Below, piece by piece: positions 1-6,673 of a stretch of 12,291 bases of DNA; the first letter of the stretch is position 1, and every line of letters starts with the position of its first letter. Origin of the DNA: Candidatus Pollutiaquabacter sp. (GTDB lineage: Bacteria > Bacteroidota > Bacteroidia > AKYH767-A > 2013-40CM-41-45); NCBI GenBank assembly GCA_903854075.1, contig CAINVI010000265.1, positions 1 through 12,291 of the forward strand, in the 5' to 3' direction. The notes under the pieces are model-generated. The model was not told the origin of the DNA. It saw only the letters and a program-made list of their open reading frames with translations, and did not search any database. The position numbers and the translations under genes are program-made.

Positions 1-690
1 AGACGCAGAAGCGGTACAACCGTTACCGGATTGAACGACAGTTACGGTGTAAGCGCCTGCATTGGTAGTATTGAAAGAAGCCGTGGTAGCACCACCGGTC
101 CAGCTGTAAGAAGCGATGGTCTTGCCGGTACATGCTGTTGCGTTGGCAGACACCGTACGGCTGGGGTTAGTACAGGTGATTGGACCATTGTTGGCAGCAT
201 TTACCGTTGGACGGCAAGTATCTACTACAGCAGAGCAAGAGCTGGAAGCGGTACAACCGTTAGACTGTGTAACCGTTACCGTGTAGGTGTCACCGTTGTT
301 AACGGTGACCGATGTTGCGGTAGATCCACCAGGAGACCATAAATAACCAGTGATGGAATTTCCGGAAGAAGCGGTCGCAGAAACTGAAATACTGGATGTA
401 GCGTTAGTACACGTGATAGCATTTCCGGCTGAACAATTGACTACTGGAGGAGTGATGTTGGCGGTAACCGTTACTGAATCGGTTACTGTGCAGGTAGCCA
501 GTTGCGGATTGGAAACGGTGAGGTAATATTTACCTGCAGCATTTACCGTTGGTGTTGCGGTAGCAGCACCTGAAACGATATTACCACCCGGGCCGGCCGT
601 CCAACTGAACGTGGCACCCGGTGTCATAGAGCTACCTTGTAACTGTACAGAAAGATTATTACACGTGATGATCTTGTCAGCACCGGCTTC
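1..690 (-). repeat. Three tandem Ig/PKD-like protein modules (79-84 aa period)
   Basis: Inside the large secreted protein, module 1 covers residues about 443-524 (690-445), module 2 residues 525-603 (444-208) and module 3 from residue 604 to the window edge (207-1). Modules 2 and 3 keep some identity in DNA as well: GAAGCGGTACAACCGTTA occurs at both 8-25 and 245-262, exactly 237 bases (79 codons) apart, and GTTAGTACA(G/C)GTGAT occurs at 166-180 and 403-417, also 237 apart. The related TACACGTGAT at 660-669 is 252 bases (84 codons) from its copy at 408-417. Each module has a Cys near its start (ITC) and modules 2 and 3 have another near the end (NGC), perhaps forming a disulfide. Confidence 0.8.
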
Positions 691-2016
691 CGCAGTTACC
701 TCCGCGAAGTTTCCGAATACGTAAGGACCAGCGTAGTCTTTCAATGACGCGGTGAAGGAACCGGATGAACGGGTCTTAACGGTCAATGTGCCGAACAGGT
801 TGAAGCAAGGGCCGCTTGGAGGATTCAAATCCAAACCGAAAGCGGAGAAGTTGATACCCACAGATACCAACTGAAGGCATTCAAGACTGTCCTGGTAATC
901 TGCACCGGATCCGAAGATGTTCCCCCAGGAAGTTCCCGGAATCTTGCAAGGTGCATCTTTGTTAGTTTTTGCATAAAGCAGACAAGTGCCGGAAGTCAGC
1001 GGACGAATTTCTGCATAGCCATAACCATTCGTACCTGTACCGGAATTGAATACGCCGGTGAATTCAAAGACACGGCCAGGTAATGCATTATAAGCAGCAA
1101 AGCTGGTAATACCACCGCCCAACGCAGTTGGGTTTACCCAAACACGTACACTGGCAGTTGGATTTGTTCCACCGTTGGAATAGTCAATCGAAACAAGCAG
1201 ATCGCCGGGAGCAGCAACTGTTCCGCTCGCATTGAAGGAGCCTGCGGTGTGACCGCCGGTAGCAGCCGGACCTGAATTAGAAATCACGCCACCCAAGGCA
1301 TCGAAAACGGGTGATTCACGGAAGACCTCGAAGTCTACGTGCGAGTCACCATTGGTAGCCAAAGTGGTAGCAAACGCATAACCCCATAAGTCGCCCGGAT
1401 TGCCCGGAGCGCTGTAGTAACGACGAATGTGACCGCCGGCATCGATGATGTCATTTTTAGCCGGAACGTTTCCGACGCCAATAGACCAAGTGGTCGGGTT
1501 GTCGCCATTCTTGTTACCGTTACCAGCGAACATTGAACTGTCAAGTGTCGAAGAGGTGGAGAAGTTGTCGCGGGCGCCAACGGCATCCAGCATCACATTG
1601 ACTCCGCCTGCGGGTGAAGGAATCACCGTTCCGAAAGGAACAGCCATGCGCTGCTCATATTCGATGTTACGGCCTCCGATAGAACCTGCCGACTGAAGCA
1701 ACGCTTTGAAAGCAGCAGCACTGATTTGTAACGGCGGCTTTGCTGTTGCCGCTGTGCTGCCAACAATACCGATACCGGTACCCGGCCATGCAGTAGGGTT
1801 TTCAAACCAGTCGTCAGAATTGGCGAACGGTACGTTGGCGTACATGTCGCCGTCAATCCCGTAGTTGTTGACGTTGGCATTGAACTCGCAAACCGTAGTC
1901 GACTGTGCGACCACGATTTGATTGCAACAGATCATCAGCATCGACAGTGCAACTGTCCATGTGACCTGTCGGAAGCGAAAAAAGAAATTTCCGATACTCG
2001 AATAGGTGTGATTCAT
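1..2016 (-). CDS. Large secreted/surface protein with Ig/PKD-like modules (partial, C-terminus beyond left edge)
   Basis: An uninterrupted minus-strand frame of 672 codons starts at the ATG at 2016 and is still open at base 1. Residues 1-38 look like a signal peptide: a basic start, a hydrophobic stretch (VALSMLMICC) and a VVAQ-S end typical of Bacteroidetes exported proteins. Residues about 39-440 are rich in Gly, Asn, Thr and aromatic residues; I do not recognise a family there. From about residue 443 come Ig/PKD-like modules with a recurring ITC(T/N)N opening, a central W, a YTVTV strand and an NGCTAS ending. Such modular proteins in Bacteroidetes are usually exported by the type IX system and often end in a sorting or gliding-motility-associated domain, which would lie outside this window. 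Adhesion or cell-surface structure is an inference. The upstream leader is AT-rich with no clear Shine-Dalgarno site. Confidence 0.88.
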   Translation of the reverse strand, partial: MNHTYSSIGNFFFRFRQVTWTVALSMLMICCNQIVVAQSTTVCEFNANVNNYGIDGDMYANVPFANSDDWFENPTAWPGTGIGIVGSTAATAKPPLQISAAAFKALLQSAGSIGGRNIEYEQRMAVPFGTVIPSPAGGVNVMLDAVGARDNFSTSSTLDSSMFAGNGNKNGDNPTTWSIGVGNVPAKNDIIDAGGHIRRYYSAPGNPGDLWGYAFATTLATNGDSHVDFEVFRESPVFDALGGVISNSGPAATGGHTAGSFNASGTVAAPGDLLVSIDYSNGGTNPTASVRVWVNPTALGGGITSFAAYNALPGRVFEFTGVFNSGTGTNGYGYAEIRPLTSGTCLLYAKTNKDAPCKIPGTSWGNIFGSGADYQDSLECLQLVSVGINFSAFGLDLNPPSGPCFNLFGTLTVKTRSSGSFTASLKDYAGPYVFGNFAEVTAEAGADKIITCNNLSVQLQGSSMTPGATFSWTAGPGGNIVSGAATATPTVNAAGKYYLTVSNPQLATCTVTDSVTVTANITPPVVNCSAGNAITCTNATSSISVSATASSGNSITGYLWSPGGSTATSVTVNNGDTYTVTVTQSNGCTASSSCSAVVDTCRPTVNAANNGPITCTNPSRTVSANATACTGKTIASYSWTGGATTASFNTTNAGAYTVTVVQSGNGCTASAS

Positions 2017-2335
2017 GTAAATTGGATTTAGGGTTTATTTAAAGATTAGTAAGTAATGGTAGAGTGAGCATTTGAAAAAGAGTAAAAGCGAATCTATCGC
2101 TGATGTGTTAATTTGGATTTAGTGTGAAAAATAATTGTAGTAGAGTTCATCTAAAACAGTACTAACTGATAATCAACGTATTCAAAAGTAGGAAGCCGTT
2201 ATGGTTGAAGCTATGATATAACTCAATCATTACGTTAATTTTGGTCAGTGGCGATGAAAACTTGATAAACTTTAATTCCGGCATTTATGCTAACTTCGCG
2301 GTTGAATCAGCTTTATTAGCAGTTGCTTCTTGGTT
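2017..2335. other. Intergenic region between divergent genes; weak promoter-like boxes
   Basis: AT-rich gap of 319 bases between the secreted-protein gene (leftward) and the small membrane-protein gene (rightward), so promoters for both are expected here. Matches to the Bacteroidetes -7 box TAnnTTTG are TACTTTTG on the minus strand (2190-2183) and TAATTTTG on the plus strand (2236-2243), but neither has a TTG 17-23 bases upstream. A degenerate pair, TTTA at 2271-2274 and TAACTTCG at 2291-2298, could serve the plus-strand gene. A 5-bp inverted repeat (AGCGA/TCGCT, 2087-2101) would lie in the leader of the secreted-protein gene. I see no RNA gene, riboswitch or coding frame I would trust here. 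Confidence 0.4.
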
Positions 2336-2554
2336 ATGATCACAAAAAGACGTCGTTTTACGATAATTCTTATTTCCGTCGGAACGGGAAGTTTAATTTC
2401 CTTGTATATCCTTAAGCAAAAACTGGGAACACTCAATCAGGCCGATTATATCTCGCTGTTATTTAATTTCTTTTTTGCTGCGGCCATGGTGGTTGGCCTG
2501 GCTATTTTATTGCAGCGAATGAACGACAAGTACGATAATGAGCAAAAAAAATGA
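2336..2554 (+). CDS. Small two-helix membrane protein of unknown function
   Basis: A 72-residue frame from the ATG at 2336. A TTG six bases upstream is in frame but is a poorer start. The N-terminus is strongly basic (KRRR at residues 4-7), followed by a hydrophobic segment at about residues 8-26, a short polar loop (KQKLGTLNQAD), a second hydrophobic segment at about 40-60 (LLFNFFFAAAMVVGLAILL) and a charged tail ending in KK. By the positive-inside rule both ends should be cytoplasmic, with a hairpin in the inner membrane. I do not recognise the family. The coding pattern (basic start, two clean helices, charged end) and the fit between the stop codon and the neighbouring terminator argue that it is real. 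It is convergent with tyrS. Its last codons (CAA AAA AAA TGA) lie in the tyrS terminator. Confidence 0.62.
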   Translation: MITKRRRFTIILISVGTGSLISLYILKQKLGTLNQADYISLLFNFFFAAAMVVGLAILLQRMNDKYDNEQKK

Positions 2555-2569
2555 GCCGTTGCGGCTCAT
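2544..2569 (-). terminator. Rho-independent terminator of tyrS
   Basis: Read on the minus strand, a perfect 8-bp stem (ATGAGCCG/CGGCTCAT, 2569-2562 and 2558-2551) with a 3-base loop is followed directly by eight T (2551-2544). It begins about 21 bases after the tyrS stop codon. There is no T tract on the plus-strand side, so it should act mainly on transcripts leaving tyrS. It overlaps the last codons and stop codon of the convergent small membrane-protein gene. Confidence 0.88.
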
Positions 2570-2590
2570 GGTACTTGAGTGCTTAAAGGC

Positions 2591-3874
2591 TTACAGCGAT
2601 TTTATCAATACGTAATTCTTTTTTCCCTTTTGTGCGAGGATATAGCGATTGTTCATCAGGTCGCCGGTAGAAACTGTACGAGCGATATCATCTACTTTTT
2701 CTTTATTTAAAAAGACGCCACCGCCTTGTACCATTTTGCGGGCTTCGCCGCGTGAGGAAAATATTCCGGTCTTGTCGCAAAGAAATTCTACAATGTTGAT
2801 TCCCCCTTCCAACTCACTGCGTGAAACGTCCACCTGCGGAACTCCTTCAAATACGGCCAGCAGGTCATCTTCGGAGAGGTTCATCAGTGCTGCTGCGGTA
2901 CCTTTTCCAAAGAGAATATCAGAAGCTTCTACGGCTGCGTGATACGCAGCTTCTGAATGGACACGCACCGTAATATCACGTGCCAGTTCTTTTTGTAACA
3001 ACCGTTGATGCGGAGCTTTCGCATGTTCAGCTTCCAGTGCTTCGATTTCTTCTTGTCCGCGCAGGGTGAAAATACGGATGTAGTTAGCTACATCTTCGTC
3101 GGATGCGTTCAGCCAGAATTGATAAAACTTATAAGAAGAGGTACGATTCGGATCCAGCCATACATTACCGCCTTCCGTCTTGCCAAACTTTGTTCCGTCC
3201 GCTTTTTTAATCAAGGGTGTAGTCAGGGCAAAAGCTTCGCCACCGTCTTTTCTTCGGATCAATTCGGTGCCGGTTACGATATTTCCCCACTGATCAGATC
3301 CGCCCATCTGCAATTTGATGCCATGATGCTTCCACAAATAATAGAAATCATAACCTTGTACCAGTTGGTACGAGAACTCGGTGAATGACATGCCGGTCTC
3401 CAGTCGTTTCTGTACGGAATCTTTCGCCAGCATATAATTTATGGAGATGTGTTTTCCTACATCACGAATAAAGTCCAGGAAAGTAAATCCTTTGAACCAA
3501 TCGTAGTTGTTGACGATGAGTGCCGAATTTGCACCGCAATCGAAATCAAGGAATCGCTCCAGTTGTTTCCGCTGGCAGGCGAGATTGTGCTGTAATAAAT
3601 CTTCGTTGAGCAGGTTGCGTTCCTGGGATTTTCCGGAAGGATCGCCGACCATGCCGGTGGCTCCGCCAACAAGTGCTACGGGCTGATGGCCGCATTGCTG
3701 GAAGTGCAATAATGTCATGACCTGTACCAGATTTCCTACGCCCAACGAATCAGCCGTTGGATCGAATCCGATATACCCTCTAACGATTTCTCCCTGCAAT
3801 AGGTCTTCCGTTCCGGGAATCATATCGTGCAGCATACGCCGCCACGTCAATTCTGCTACAAAATTCTTTTTCAT
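2591..3874 (-). CDS. tyrS: Tyrosyl-tRNA synthetase, with altered HIGH motif
   Basis: 427 residues, the usual length of bacterial TyrRS. This class I enzyme charges tRNA-Tyr with tyrosine in the cytoplasm. Visible marks: the tyrosine- and ATP-site stretch YIGFDPTADSL (residues 34-44); VGGATGMVGDPSGKS (69-83); YQLVQGYDF (169-177); the GGSDQWGN signature (191-198); and the KMSKS-class loop KFGKT (229-233). A C-terminal S4 RNA-binding domain covers about residues 360-425. The HIGH motif, normally H-(I/V)-G-(H/N) after DPTADSL, reads G45-V46-G47-N48 here. Asn at the last position is common, but Gly for the first His is not what I expect; Thr40, its partner in the transition state, is kept. The frame is otherwise intact and the gene has a good promoter and terminator, so it is probably functional and single-gene in transcription. 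Confidence 0.97.
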   Translation of the reverse strand: MKKNFVAELTWRRMLHDMIPGTEDLLQGEIVRGYIGFDPTADSLGVGNLVQVMTLLHFQQCGHQPVALVGGATGMVGDPSGKSQERNLLNEDLLQHNLACQRKQLERFLDFDCGANSALIVNNYDWFKGFTFLDFIRDVGKHISINYMLAKDSVQKRLETGMSFTEFSYQLVQGYDFYYLWKHHGIKLQMGGSDQWGNIVTGTELIRRKDGGEAFALTTPLIKKADGTKFGKTEGGNVWLDPNRTSSYKFYQFWLNASDEDVANYIRIFTLRGQEEIEALEAEHAKAPHQRLLQKELARDITVRVHSEAAYHAAVEASDILFGKGTAAALMNLSEDDLLAVFEGVPQVDVSRSELEGGINIVEFLCDKTGIFSSRGEARKMVQGGGVFLNKEKVDDIARTVSTGDLMNNRYILAQKGKKNYVLIKSL

Positions 3875-3885
3875 GGTGATGGCGT

Positions 3886-3914
3886 CAAAGATAAGCAGCA
3901 GACGTTAATATCAA
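3886..3914 (-). promoter_or_regulatory. Bacteroidetes-type promoter of tyrS
   Basis: Minus-strand TTG (3914-3912), an 18-base spacer and TATCTTTG (3893-3886) match the Bacteroidetes consensus (TTG, 17-23 bases, TAnnTTTG). The box ends 11 bases before the tyrS ATG at 3874, so the leader would be very short. Confidence 0.72.
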
Positions 3915-3966
3915 CCGTCCAATTCAGGTCTTCCGTGCGCAGAAATTAACCATCTTCGCAGTGTAA

Positions 3967-4983
3967 ATGTCAACAACCGCTGCCCCGATTTTAGTCACCG
4001 GTGCCACCGGCATGGTCGGTGCGCGAATTTGTCTTGACCTTTTGTTGCAAGGCCGGCCGGTGGCAGGTTTGCGCCGTTCGAATTCCTCGATGGAAATTTT
4101 GGAGCGAACTTTTGCCAACCATCGGGAACTGCTTCAGAGAATGAGGTGGAAGACCGGTGATGTAACCGATGTTACTTCCGTTTATGAAGCCCTGGAAGAC
4201 GTACAGGAAGTGTATCATGCTGCCGGATTGGTATCCTTTGATCCAAGTGATCGGGACAGGTTGCAGCTAATCAATGAATACGGTACAGCCAATGTCGTAA
4301 ATATGTCGTTGGAGCGCGGTGTAAAACGGTTTTGCCACATCAGTTCTGTGGCCGCCCTCGGACGTACAGGCGACGAACCATTCGTTACAGAAACAGCAAC
4401 GTGGAAAAACTCTTCCTATAATTCCAGTTACGCAATCAGTAAATACGGCGCCGAACGAGAAGTGTGGAGAGGAGTGGAGGAAGGGTTGAAGGCGGTCATA
4501 GTGAATCCTACCGTTATTCTTGGCCCGGCCAATTGGAACAGTGGTTCCGGATTGCTTTTCCGTGCGGTTTGGGAGGGATTGAAATTTTATCCCGTGGGAA
4601 CCACCGGTTTTGTCGACATCGGTGACGTGAGTAAATTGGCCATAACGTTGATGGAAAAGGAAACCTTCGGAGAGCGGTTTATTATTAACGCTGCAAACAT
4701 TTCTTATTTCGAACTTTTCACTACGATTGCCCAAGCCTTGCAACGACCTGCGCCATCCGTCAAAGTTTCTCCCTCTCTTGCCGCCCTAGCATGGCGCGTA
4801 GAACGATTACGTACATTAATTACCGGAAAAGCTCCTGTGATTACGCGTGAAACTGCACATACATCGTCAGGTTCCTGGTCGTTTGACGGCGGAAAAGTTT
4901 TACGAGCAACCGGATCTTCCTACCGTCCGATTAAAGACGCGGTGACGGAGTGGTCAAAAGTTTTTCTTGAAACCGGCCGCTGA
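3967..4983 (+). CDS. NAD(P)-dependent epimerase/reductase of the extended SDR family
   Basis: 338 residues. The N-terminus carries the Rossmann dinucleotide-binding motif TGATGMVG (residues 11-18, GxxGxxG). The SDR catalytic set is present: Ser in HISSVAALG (S126/S127) and the YxxxK pair in SYAISK (Y155, K159). NPTVILGP (180-187) and the VDIGDVSKLA stretch are also usual for extended SDRs of the dihydroflavonol-4-reductase/NAD-dependent epimerase type. The substrate cannot be told from sequence; a sugar nucleotide, sterol-like or other carbonyl/alcohol substrate is possible. It is divergent from tyrS with 92 bases between starts, and ends only 5 bases from the end of the convergent DUF4296 gene. 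A weak box (CATCTTCG, 3951-3958) sits just before the ATG. Confidence 0.92.
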   Translation: MSTTAAPILVTGATGMVGARICLDLLLQGRPVAGLRRSNSSMEILERTFANHRELLQRMRWKTGDVTDVTSVYEALEDVQEVYHAAGLVSFDPSDRDRLQLINEYGTANVVNMSLERGVKRFCHISSVAALGRTGDEPFVTETATWKNSSYNSSYAISKYGAEREVWRGVEEGLKAVIVNPTVILGPANWNSGSGLLFRAVWEGLKFYPVGTTGFVDIGDVSKLAITLMEKETFGERFIINAANISYFELFTTIAQALQRPAPSVKVSPSLAALAWRVERLRTLITGKAPVITRETAHTSSGSWSFDGGKVLRATGSSYRPIKDAVTEWSKVFLETGR

Positions 4984-4988
4984 GTAGA

Positions 4989-5330
4989 TTATTGGACCGA
5001 CTTCCCCTGAAGGGCCGTCAGCTTCTCAATAACGCCGTCGTAGAGGTTTGTCAGCTCTTCCGGATGTGCAGCAAAATAACCCATTGTTTCTTTGAAGTCG
5101 GCTGCACTGATATTGTGTTTTAATAAGACGGCATCATAGTCGCTGCCAACCACTCCGCTTGTTACCACGTCTGCCAGTTCATTACTGCCACGAGCGGCAT
5201 CGGCTAAATGAAGGTCAACCAGCAACGACACTAACTGTTCGTCGGAAATTCGTTGACGGTCATTTGACGTTGAATCGGTAGAGCACGATATCACGCAAAT
5301 GGTGAGCAAGACGATCAGTAATGATTTCAT
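4989..5330 (-). CDS. DUF4296-family lipoprotein
   Basis: 113 residues. A type II signal peptide is clear: MKSLLIVLLTICVISC, with the lipobox VISC and the lipidated Cys at residue 16, followed by a Ser/Thr/Asp linker. The remainder (ISDEQLVSLLVDLHLADAA, then an LLKHNISAADF segment and a PEELTNLYDGVIEKL segment) fits the DUF4296 family of small helical Bacteroidetes lipoproteins, whose function is not known. Its ATG overlaps the pyrC stop codon (ATGA), so translation is probably coupled to dihydroorotase. Whether this reflects a shared function or only shared transcription cannot be said. No terminator is visible in the 5-base gap to the convergent epimerase. Confidence 0.87.
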   Translation of the reverse strand: MKSLLIVLLTICVISCSTDSTSNDRQRISDEQLVSLLVDLHLADAARGSNELADVVTSGVVGSDYDAVLLKHNISAADFKETMGYFAAHPEELTNLYDGVIEKLTALQGKSVQ

Positions 5331-6661
5331 CGGTTAAAAGTCAGGCGTTTACCGCCGGTTGTGGGTACCAAGCGACCGTTTTCGAAAGCTAATTGTCCGT
5401 TAACCCACGTATGTGTGATACGGTGCTCGAACGTAAATCCTTCAAAAGGACTCCAGCCGCATTTCGCCAGCACATTTGATTTCTCTACGCGTTCGCCGGG
5501 TTGTTCCGCCACTACGGTCAAGTCTGCGAAATAGCCTTCCCGGATATAGCCGCGATCTTCGATACGGAAACACTCGGCTACGGCATGACTACATTTTTGA
5601 GCAATCAATTCTGGACTAAATAGCGGTTGTTTGGTTTTGTCAAATAATGCTACCAGCGCATGCTGAACGAGCGGTCCTCCGGACGGAGCAGAAAAATACT
5701 CCTGGGATTTTTCATCTAACGTATGCGGTGCATGGTCCGTGGCAATAACATCAATGCGTCCATCAATAACCGCCTGACGGATAGCGGTCCGATCAGCAGC
5801 AGACTTTATGGCCGGATTCCATTTGATAAAATTGCCTTTCAACGAATAATCTTCATCACAGAACCAGAGATGATGAATGCAAGCTTCCGCCGTTATTCTT
5901 TTTTCGGAAAGAGAAGTAGTATTCTCGAAAAGCGAAAGCTCCTTTTCTGTACTGATGTGTAACACATGCAGTCGGGTTCCGTGCTTTTTCGCCAGTCCCA
6001 CCGCAAAAGAAGAAGAAAGGTAGCAGGCCTCTTCTGATCGGATCCGTGGGTGCATCGCCGGTGTTATCCGGGTTCCGTATTGTTGTTTGAACTGCTCGAC
6101 ATTTCTTCGGATGGTCGCCTCGTCTTCGCAATGTGTAGCAATTAAAAGCGGTGATCCGGAAAACACCTTCTCCAGTGTTTCTGCACGATCTACCAGCATA
6201 TTTCCGGTTGATGCGCCCATGAAGATTTTTACGCCGCAGACATTTTTAGGGTCTGTCTTCAGGACTTCTTCCAGATTGTCGTTGGAAGTACCCATGAAGA
6301 AGGAATAATTGGCTGCCGATTTCTCGGCTGCCAGACGATATTTATCTTCCAGTAATTCCTGCGTAAGTGCATTCGGTACCGTATTGGGCATTTCCATGTA
6401 CGAGGTAATACCTCCGGCTACGGCAGCGCGCGACTCCGTATAAATTTCTCCTTTATGCGTAAGTCCGGGCTCCCGGAAATGGACCTGATCGTCGATCATG
6501 CCGGGCATCAGGAATGCACCTTGGATATTTACTTCTGTAGCGTGCGGATGTGATATAGATCGGTCAATCTTTTCTATTCGATCGTTCTTGATCAGCACAT
6601 CGCCTTCAACGCGTTGACCTTCGTTGACAATGCGCGCTTCTTTGATGATGATGATACTCAC
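5327..6661 (-). CDS. pyrC: Dihydroorotase
   Basis: 444 residues, amidohydrolase superfamily. It closes N-carbamoyl-aspartate to dihydroorotate, the third step of de novo pyrimidine synthesis, in the cytoplasm. Marks: PGMIDDQVHFREPGLTHKG (53-71) with metal-site His61; the probable carboxylated bridging Lys145 in VKIFMGASTGNM; metal-ligand candidates His177 (ATHCED) and His235 (LHVLHIS); and catalytic Asp309 in DVIATDHAPHT. The C-terminus has KCGWSPFEG and a final LTFNR, as in other Bacteroidetes enzymes. The usual HxH pair reads Q59-V-H61, with Gln in place of the first His; I recall this form in other Bacteroidetes dihydroorotases. It lies 12 bases after the glycosyltransferase gene and overlaps the DUF4296 gene by 4 bases. 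No promoter box is visible directly before it. Confidence 0.95.
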   Translation of the reverse strand: MSIIIIKEARIVNEGQRVEGDVLIKNDRIEKIDRSISHPHATEVNIQGAFLMPGMIDDQVHFREPGLTHKGEIYTESRAAVAGGITSYMEMPNTVPNALTQELLEDKYRLAAEKSAANYSFFMGTSNDNLEEVLKTDPKNVCGVKIFMGASTGNMLVDRAETLEKVFSGSPLLIATHCEDEATIRRNVEQFKQQYGTRITPAMHPRIRSEEACYLSSSFAVGLAKKHGTRLHVLHISTEKELSLFENTTSLSEKRITAEACIHHLWFCDEDYSLKGNFIKWNPAIKSAADRTAIRQAVIDGRIDVIATDHAPHTLDEKSQEYFSAPSGGPLVQHALVALFDKTKQPLFSPELIAQKCSHAVAECFRIEDRGYIREGYFADLTVVAEQPGERVEKSNVLAKCGWSPFEGFTFEHRITHTWVNGQLAFENGRLVPTTGGKRLTFNR

Positions 6662-6673
6662 AATGTGGTCGTA

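Noticed and set aside
31..342. Plus-strand open frame of 103 codons at the left edge
   Set aside because: It is antisense to the repeat modules of the large secreted protein, whose minus-strand frame is open for 672 codons with a signal peptide; the plus-strand product has no recognisable features and is rich in Cys, Arg and Gly as a shadow would be.
1..690. Regularly spaced short repeats that could suggest a CRISPR array or intergenic repeat
   Set aside because: The spacing is 237 bases, the repeats are in frame with a coding sequence, and the intervening sequence is homologous protein module rather than unique spacers.
2087..2101. Short inverted repeat (5-bp stem, 5-base loop) in the leader of the secreted-protein gene
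   Set aside because: The stem is short and AT-poor sequence or a T tract does not follow in a convincing way; such a hairpin is expected by chance in a 300-base gap.
2183..2243. TACTTTTG (minus) and TAATTTTG (plus) as definite promoters
   Set aside because: Both match the -7 consensus but neither has a TTG at the 17-23 base spacing, and the region is AT-rich, so chance matches are likely.
4267..4743. Minus-strand open frame of 158 codons
   Set aside because: It is antisense to the SDR-family gene, covers its catalytic YxxxK region, and shows no signal peptide, domain or promoter.
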